Assembly (NCBI RefSeq): GCF_902635505.1
Contig: NC_045427.1
Coordinates: forward strand, 598,503,665 to 598,567,664
Reading direction: 5' to 3'
Source of the DNA: Sarcophilus harrisii
Taxonomy: Eukaryota > Chordata > Mammalia > Dasyuromorphia > Dasyuridae
DNA: 64,000 nt
Each line of letters opens with the position of its first letter. Within the stretch, counting starts at the first letter, position 1. Positions 59,701-64,000 of this stretch are shown in pieces. Under the pieces are notes generated by a model that was not told the DNA's origin, did no database searches, and was given only the letters and a program-made list of their open reading frames with translations. The translations under genes were made by a program, and so were the position numbers.

Positions 59701-61030
59701 GAATCTCTGAACCCTGGAAGAAAATAGAGAACAGTTACATGACAAGAGAGAAAGAGACTCTTGAACTCCACAAATAGGTATTCCTAGAGCATCCCTGCTT
59801 AAGAGAAGGAAATGGCTGAGTACTTGTTCTTAGTCATAGTCAATATTCAAGGCATATGAATTCTTAGTTTGCCACTTACACATAAAATCTGTTTCTGTCA
59901 TTGCAGCACTGGAATAATTTTTTGACCCTACTTATTCATTTTCATAGAATTGTAGAATCTCAGATAGAAACTCAAGTTCCCTTCTGACCTTAATTTGAAG
60001 CAATGATTCCTCTACAAAATTCTTAAAAAGTCCATCCTCTTATTGAATATCTCCTGAACTAGGATACTTCTGAAGCAAACCATTCTAGTTTGTAACTACT
60101 GTAATTGTTAGGGAGACATCTTTTTATTGAATCAAAATCATCTTCTTTGTAACTTCCACTCTTTAGCCTACTTTTGCATTTTGGGTCCAAATAAAATCAA
60201 TCTAATTATCCAAAAATCATCTAATCCTTTCACATGGCAAACCTTCAAATATTTTAAGACAGTTTTCATATTTCTCTATAGTTTTGTTTTTCCCTTTCAC
60301 TTCTTTTTCTACTTCCGTTCCCTTCTCTCTTTCCTTCCCCTCATTTCTTTCTCTTCCCTTTCCTCTCCTTCCCCCTTCCTTCCCCTTTCCTTCTCTTCCC
60401 TTCCTTTCCTTTTCCTCCTCTGATTCATTTCTCTCTTTAAGAACAATTTGCCATTTATTTTATATAGTACAGAACAGGATCTTGGGCAGAAGAGGAATTA
60501 AAAGTAAATACATTTTGTTGTATAGAATTATGGAGTTAGAAAGTACCTCAGAGAGAATCTAATTCAGCACCCTCATTTCATAAAATAAGATAATGAGTAT
60601 TGGAGAAGGAGATTTATCTAATGTCACATAATGGGGTAGTAGCAAGTCAAGACTAGCTTTCAGGTCTTCAGATTCCCAATCCTGTGCTCTATTCATAGAA
60701 TCAAACCAACTCCCAGTGAGGTTCCAAGAATAGGATGCAATTTGCACAGCCCAGTAGAGGATGTAGGTATTCAAAAGGAATGATGAGGGTTTTAACTGTC
60801 TGCATGAGTGGTCAAAGAGCATGAAAGGGGAAATAAAGACAAATTTGAATTCCCTACCAATTTTATCAGGATCAAATCTCACTCACCGGCTGGGAATCCT
60901 CATAGACATAGCCATAATAGGGTGTGCCAACAAAGACAGGGTCTGTGTCCTGGGCGTCATCCACATTGATGGTGATGGTAGTAGTGGTTGAGAATATCAC
61001 ATAATCTCCTCTGAGCTTCCCTCCACCATC
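43525..61030 (-). CDS. CDHR1: CDHR1, photoreceptor cadherin (protocadherin-21), 5' partial gene span
   Basis: Ten exons on the minus strand join in frame to 1938 nt, or 645 residues with the stop; human CDHR1 is 859. Every junction is GT-AG. Missing are the signal peptide and the first cadherin repeats, encoded right of the window. Visible are several cadherin repeats with Ca-binding signatures (DxNDN-like [51 protein letters not shown]), one membrane helix ([21 protein letters not shown]) and a proline-rich cytoplasmic tail ending NNKPYV. From family knowledge, CDHR1 sits at the base of photoreceptor outer segments at nascent discs and is lost in recessive cone-rod dystrophy. It is tail to tail with LRIT2. 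Confidence 0.95.
44065..45535. other. CDHR1 intron before last exon
   Basis: 1.47 kb. It contains reversed MIR-like pieces (44240-44380, 44460-44601), a plus-strand LINE 3' end (44985-45350) and a 20-T run close to the donor. Confidence 0.85.
44985..45350 (+). repeat. Marsupial LINE 3' end
   Basis: 'cagcaaaattgtgtgatgat', 'cttagctcttctcagcaata', 'atccagagaaagaattatgg', 'tggaaatatgtttaatatga' and 'gttgaaaactatctttacat' are in forward order. It is the best preserved copy of this tail in the window. Confidence 0.7.
45536..45790 (-). CDS. CDHR1: CDHR1 exon ([17 protein letters not shown]...)
   Basis: 255 nt, phase 0 both ends, donor GTGAGC. It encodes [31 protein letters not shown] and [20 protein letters not shown], the last extracellular cadherin-like repeat. 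A run of 20 T (A on the coding strand) lies at 45491-45510, 20-40 nt past the donor. Confidence 0.93.
45791..47976. other. CDHR1 intron
   Basis: 2.2 kb. A degraded marsupial LINE 3' region lies at about 47200-47800 ('cccattggggaatggctaaa', 'ttctgtttggaa'-like blocks are weak). Nothing else is recognisable. Confidence 0.75.
47977..48205 (-). CDS. CDHR1: CDHR1 exon ([15 protein letters not shown]...)
   Basis: 229 nt, entering in phase 2 and leaving in phase 0, with acceptor acccttccag and donor GTGGGT. It encodes [35 protein letters not shown] and the boundary [17 protein letters not shown]. It reads cleanly only on the minus strand. Confidence 0.93.
48638..48712. repeat. (CT)n(CA)n compound microsatellite
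   Basis: (CT) about 18 units, then (CA) about 19 units. A smaller (CA)n block follows at 48739-48761, and (GT)n at 48943-48964. Confidence 0.92.
49180..49250. repeat. (AATTA)n/(AATTAAATT) AT-rich repeat
   Basis: About 70 bp of AATTAATTAAATT units, partly self-complementary. Confidence 0.85.
49440..49800 (+). repeat. CR1/L3-like LINE tail
   Basis: 'gaggaaggcgatcaggattg', 'ggggatatttagcctggaga', 'agataaaacttactgggagg' and 'gtggtgagttctctgcctct' are in the forward order of this family. Confidence 0.6.
50195..50377 (-). repeat. tRNA/core-SINE, reversed
   Basis: A T-rich tail is followed by 'tgctgaggcacttggggtta', 'ggatcacacagctaagaagt', 'aggtcctcctgacttcaggg' and 'gcactacctagctgcccct'. The short repeat ctcaagg occurs on both sides. 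Confidence 0.87.
51486..51710 (-). repeat. Full-length SINE, reversed
   Basis: 'tgttgttcagtcatttcagc', 'catgtccaactctttatgac', 'ttggggttttcttggcaaag' and 'aggcaaatagggttaagtaa' are in complete reversed order. Confidence 0.87.
52350..52560 (+). repeat. MIR/core-SINE, forward
   Basis: 'catgcctcagtttccccaac', 'tgtaaaatggggataataac' and 'gaaggatcaaatgagataat'. Confidence 0.85.
53296..53363 (-). CDS. CDHR1: CDHR1 exon ([15 protein letters not shown])
   Basis: A short exon of 68 nt, entering in phase 0 and leaving in phase 2, with donor GTAAGT. It encodes [20 protein letters not shown] then AE and a split Leu, matching human [20 protein letters not shown]. Confidence 0.92.
53364..54452. other. 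CDHR1 intron
   Basis: 1.09 kb of apparently unique sequence. I recognise no repeat and no exon. Confidence 0.75.
54453..54617 (-). CDS. CDHR1: CDHR1 exon ([17 protein letters not shown])
   Basis: 165 nt, phase 0 both ends, donor GTGAGT. It contains the cadherin boundary [18 protein letters not shown] and [16 protein letters not shown], nearly identical to human. The open frame runs past both splice sites; splice signals and neighbouring exons set the limits. Confidence 0.93.
54618..55639. other. CDHR1 intron
   Basis: 1.02 kb. A reversed MIR-like piece lies at about 55085-55260 ('ccaactccctcattttacaa'). The remainder is unassigned. Confidence 0.75.
55640..55792 (-). CDS. CDHR1: CDHR1 exon ([15 protein letters not shown])
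   Basis: 153 nt, phase 0 both ends. The acceptor is a T/C run plus cag. The donor GTACCA is a non-consensus but GT-type site supported by frame continuity (LTFK|LLAVEVN). It encodes [18 protein letters not shown] and [13 protein letters not shown]. Confidence 0.92.
55793..56185. other. CDHR1 intron
   Basis: A 393-bp intron, purine-rich near its right end. A short MIR-like trace lies near 55950-56020. Confidence 0.75.
56186..56389 (-). CDS. CDHR1: CDHR1 exon ([16 protein letters not shown])
   Basis: 204 nt, phase 0 both ends, with acceptor ccctcttgtag and donor GTAAGC. It contains the repeat-boundary motif [16 protein letters not shown], then [20 protein letters not shown], very close to human CDHR1. 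Confidence 0.93.
56390..58467. other. CDHR1 intron
   Basis: 2.08 kb. It contains a (CT)n tract (56653-56697) and otherwise mostly unassigned sequence. No further exon was found. Confidence 0.75.
56653..56697. repeat. (CT)n microsatellite
   Basis: About 22 uninterrupted CT units. Confidence 0.93.
58468..58568 (-). CDS. CDHR1: CDHR1 exon ([14 protein letters not shown])
   Basis: 101 nt with acceptor ttttaaaacag and donor GTAAGA. It encodes [18 protein letters not shown], then [10 protein letters not shown], a cadherin strand matching human FEINETSGAISI. The open frame continues past the donor, but the next exon joins in frame at phase 0. Confidence 0.92.
58569..59634. other. CDHR1 intron
   Basis: 1.07 kb, AT-rich to the right. 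No named repeat recognised. Confidence 0.75.
59635..59713 (-). CDS. CDHR1: CDHR1 exon ([15 protein letters not shown])
   Basis: 79 nt, entering in phase 0 and leaving in phase 1, with donor GTGAGC. It encodes [18 protein letters not shown] and VLYSIVN, including the DxD calcium-site motif of a cadherin repeat. Confidence 0.92.
59714..60886. other. CDHR1 intron
   Basis: 1.17 kb with a reversed CR1/L3-like fragment (about 59990-60285), a CT-rich stretch (60295-60420) and a reversed MIR-like piece (60530-60710). Confidence 0.75.
60887..61030 (-). CDS. CDHR1: CDHR1 exon (cadherin repeat end, [10 protein letters not shown]...)
   Basis: The acceptor cttcttccag abuts 61030 and the donor GTGAGT follows 60887 on the minus strand. 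There are 48 codons in phase 0 at both ends. It encodes DGGGKL, a threonine-rich strand (TTTTITINV), then [16 protein letters not shown], matching the corresponding human segment. The human exon ahead of it could not be found to the right inside the window. Confidence 0.92.
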
Positions 61031-64000
61031 CTGGAAGAAGAGCAAGAATCAGAACTGACCCAGAATCAACGGGCTAAGTGTTTTTTAGCCAGATGGTTTT
61101 CACAATGAAGCAATGAACAATAACAAATAGAAAGTACATGGTTAAGCATTTATTTATATGGTATAGTCCATAAATGCTAAGAGAGCAGCAGTGTGGGGTA
61201 GATATTAGTGAGTGCTGGTGCAATTGAGACTTCATGGAGGTGGGATTAAACTGGGTCTTGAGAAATGGGTAAGCTTTGCTTAGGTGAGGAGGATGTGAAA
61301 ACGAGAAATAGGTAATATTAAGGAGTATGGATAAATTAGAATTCAGTACTTCAGTGACCAATAATCTTCAATATGTGGATTCCTTCTTTTAGTATTGTAA
61401 TAACCACATTGATAATTTTGATGATCTCGTTCATACTTTTTCGTGATTCTGTCTATATTTTCAATAACAATAGCTAATATTTATATAGCACTTAAAGGCT
61501 TACAAAACACTTTCTTATCTCATATATAGCTTATATACTTTGGACTGTACCCTTTATCTTTTGCTCTTATTCCATGACTGACTGACATCTTTTTTCTAAT
61601 CACACATTTTCTGCATAATATTCCTTATGTCACTTCTCCCCCCCCCCCCCCCATGAGGAATTTAGGGTTAAGTGACTTGCACAAGTGACTGGTTAAGTGT
61701 CTGAGGTCCAATTTGAACTCAGGTCCTCCTGCAGGAAATCTGCATCAATTTTCTCATCTGTAAAATGAGAAAGATTGGATTGGATAATCTCTTAATCTTT
61801 GATTCTGTCACCTTAAGAAACCAATTAAAAAGAAAGGGGAAAAAAACCAATCAACTGGCAAGAAGATTTAAAGAATAGCAGCACAAAGAAACATTCCTAG
61901 GAAATTAGCCCTAATTGCCTTACCAGGAAAAAAGTGACATAAGGAGTATGAGTCAAGAAATATGTGAGTAGAAAAAAGATGTCAGCCAGTCATGGAACAA
62001 GAGGAAAGAATAAAAGGTACAGCCCATTCAAGAGTTAAAATGACACCCTTAGAATTGGAAGGGAAGGAAAAAAAAAACTACCCTGGATGGCCAGTATATC
62101 AGGTTTATATGAGATAATACTTGTAAAGTGTTTTATAAGTCTGAAAGTGCCATATAAATGCTAGCTATTGTTCTTGAGAATATGGACAAAATCATGAGAA
62201 AGTACGGATGAGATCAGTAAAATTATTGCTATGATTACTACTACACTGAAGGAAGGAATACACACACGTGTTGGATTTTGCTTTCTATCAGAAAGCAGCT
62301 ATCCAGGAGAATTGGCATTTCTAAATTAGGTTCAGTTTCCTAACTTGAAAAATGAGGTGTTTAGATTAGGTAACTTTAAAAGTCCTTTCTAGCTTTAGGA
62401 GCCCAGGAGTCCATGCTACACAGGAGAAACTGTATAAGTAAAGGCACAAAGATAGGAATGGACATTGTGCTAGAAGAGATAGTAAGGAAACTCACCTGTC
62501 TGGGAGGAGGAGAGAATACTATTTTTGGACATGAGGTCAGGTATCCATATTTATAAAGGTAGCATCACTTTGTATTGGTCATGTATTCCACAATGCGTAG
62601 GTTTTTTTGCTCAAAAGACCAACAGCTCAATGAAACTACTTTGTAGACAGCAGCATTCTGCAGAAGAACTTCCATTGATAGGGTCAAAAAAATCTGGTCA
62701 AATCTCACTCATGGTGTTTATAATATAATAAACAGAACTCCAGAGCAAAGGAGATGCTGCATGGGATGGAATCTGGAGTCTATTATTATATGAGTTCAAG
62801 CAAATTCATTTAACTTCTCTGGGTCTCTAGCTCCTCTTATAAAATGAGAATTAGTCAAGAGGCTTTGAAGATTTTCTCTTGCTACTGATCTGCGACTCTC
62901 ATCATAGGGGAGTAAAAGCAGAGTAAAAGCTTTTTTAAACATTAATTTTTATTATTATTAGATTGATAAAATTAACAACCACAACCTTTTCCAAATACAA
63001 AGAAAAGTGGAAAAAGAGTATCATATATAAAACTATGATTCATTTTTTTCTGTAAAGTTTTTTTTTAAATATACATAATAAAATAAATATGGTGGGGCAA
63101 CTAGATGGCACACTGGATAGAGCACTGGCTCTGGAGTTGGGAATATCTATGTTCAAATACAACCTCAGAGACTTAACACTTACAAACTGTGTGGCCCTGG
63201 GCAAATCACTTAATCCCAAATGCCTCACCAAAAAAATACATAAAAAAGTAAAATAAGTATGGTAGTTTCTAATTTATCCAGCTTGTTTGAATCTCCTGAA
63301 TTTCCTTCATACTGTGTAAGAATCTTTGCTGAATATGGTGACTGGTAGTGTCAGAGTGTCAGAGGCTTATCTTTCCAGAGGAAATGTAGCTTTAAGCAAA
63401 AAGAAGAATAACTGAACCTCCTCTTCTTCTTAGAGGGTCAAACTCATTTTCTATTTCTAAACCCATTTTCCTTTTTACTGGTTTATGTGTAGATGTGCCT
63501 ACTATTTCTACTAATGACATGTATATTTGTGAAAGAACACCCAGGTTTATGAGGGAAACATTCCATTGCAAGTTTTCTTACTATGCTATTTTGTTAAATA
63601 CCTTTGCTTGTGAATTAATTGGCCCAGAGAGGATATGATTTGCTTATGTTTATACAGGTAATAAGTAGTAGAGCTAAGATTTAGCTCAGGTTCACTAATT
63701 CTCAATTTTAGCACTATCCCACTGTACTATCCTTGCCTTAGATCTCCTTTTCTTTGGGTTCAGGAAAGAGATCAGAAGGGATCAGAATATTGTAGCTCAA
63801 GACCTGGAAGGCATCACAGAAGTAATTTTGTTCATTGCTCTCCTTTTATACACCAGGAAACTGATCCTCAAAAGATAAGTGATTTAGTAAGGTATGAATG
63901 TAGTTAGCACAGACTCCAGAGCCGATAGACATTCCATTATGTTATTCTGTGTGTTTCCTTCATCTTAATGAAAAAGCAATATTTAATTTAAGAGCTATAG
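61031..64000. other. CDHR1 intron running off the right edge
   Basis: No exon matching the preceding cadherin repeat was seen on the minus strand. It contains a 15-C run near 61638 with a truncated reversed SINE (61653-61735), an intact SINE (63094-63248) and reversed MIR-like traces (63620-63730, 63790-63930). Confidence 0.75.
63094..63248 (+). repeat. tRNA/core-SINE, forward, 15-bp target duplications
   Basis: 'ggggcaactagatggcacac', 'tggatagagcactggctctg' and 'gtgtggccctgggcaaatca' with an A-rich tail. Flanks taaaataaatatggt (63079-63093) and taaaataagtatggt (63249-63263) differ at one base. Confidence 0.9.

Noticed and set aside
61031-64000. Further CDHR1 exons
   Set aside because: No minus-strand segment resembling the preceding cadherin repeat and ending in a GT donor was seen.
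1-64000. CRISPR arrays, tRNA or rRNA genes, intact endogenous retrovirus
   Set aside because: No regularly spaced direct repeats with unique spacers, no tRNA other than SINE-derived sequence, and no LTR pair or retroviral gene recognised.

Overview
The window is mammalian genomic DNA, almost certainly from a marsupial. It has intron-split genes, tRNA/core-SINE copies of the type common in marsupials, a marsupial-type L1 ORF1 fragment, old CR1/L3-like and L2-like LINE remnants, hAT miniature elements and very long polypyrimidine microsatellites. Ortholog and repeat-family comparisons are from memory, because no search could be run. The exact species cannot be fixed.

Three host genes are supported, all retinal in other mammals. 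(1) LRIT1, + strand: three coding exons from 3221 to 9772, with the signal-peptide exon lying before the window. (2) LRIT2, + strand: complete coding region of three exons from 20928 to 26601, 548 residues. (3) CDHR1 (photoreceptor cadherin), - strand: ten coding exons from 61030 down to the stop at 43525, 645 residues, with the first exons beyond the right edge. LRIT2 and CDHR1 are tail to tail. This is the arrangement I know from the human CDHR1-LRIT2-LRIT1-RGR block, read in the opposite direction.

Layout: 1-3220 LRIT1 intron or upstream DNA full of old repeats; 3221-9772 LRIT1; 9773-about 10700 its 3' UTR with two poly(A) signals; 10700-20900 intergenic, with a CR1/L3-like LINE, several SINEs and a long ancient repeat split by a SINE/microsatellite; 20901-26601 LRIT2; 26602-43524 intergenic, with a hAT element, LINE 3' ends, two large CT-rich satellites, a pure pentanucleotide array, an L2-like fragment and a 5' piece of L1; 43525-61030 CDHR1; 61031-64000 its next intron.

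How the genes relate: LRIT1 and LRIT2 are paralogous single-pass membrane proteins (LRR, LRRCT, Ig, FN3, transmembrane segment) and share two intron positions and phases. CDHR1 is a photoreceptor cadherin with a single transmembrane segment. All coding exons read cleanly through canonical GT-AG junctions with no in-frame stop. I found no convincing novel gene system. The best second-look items are the microsatellites that grew from SINE tails with intact target duplications, an 18-bp-arm palindrome next to a hAT insertion, a roughly 340-bp pure CTCCT array beside a perfect 47-bp tandem duplication, and an unassigned 148-codon open frame between LRIT1 and LRIT2.
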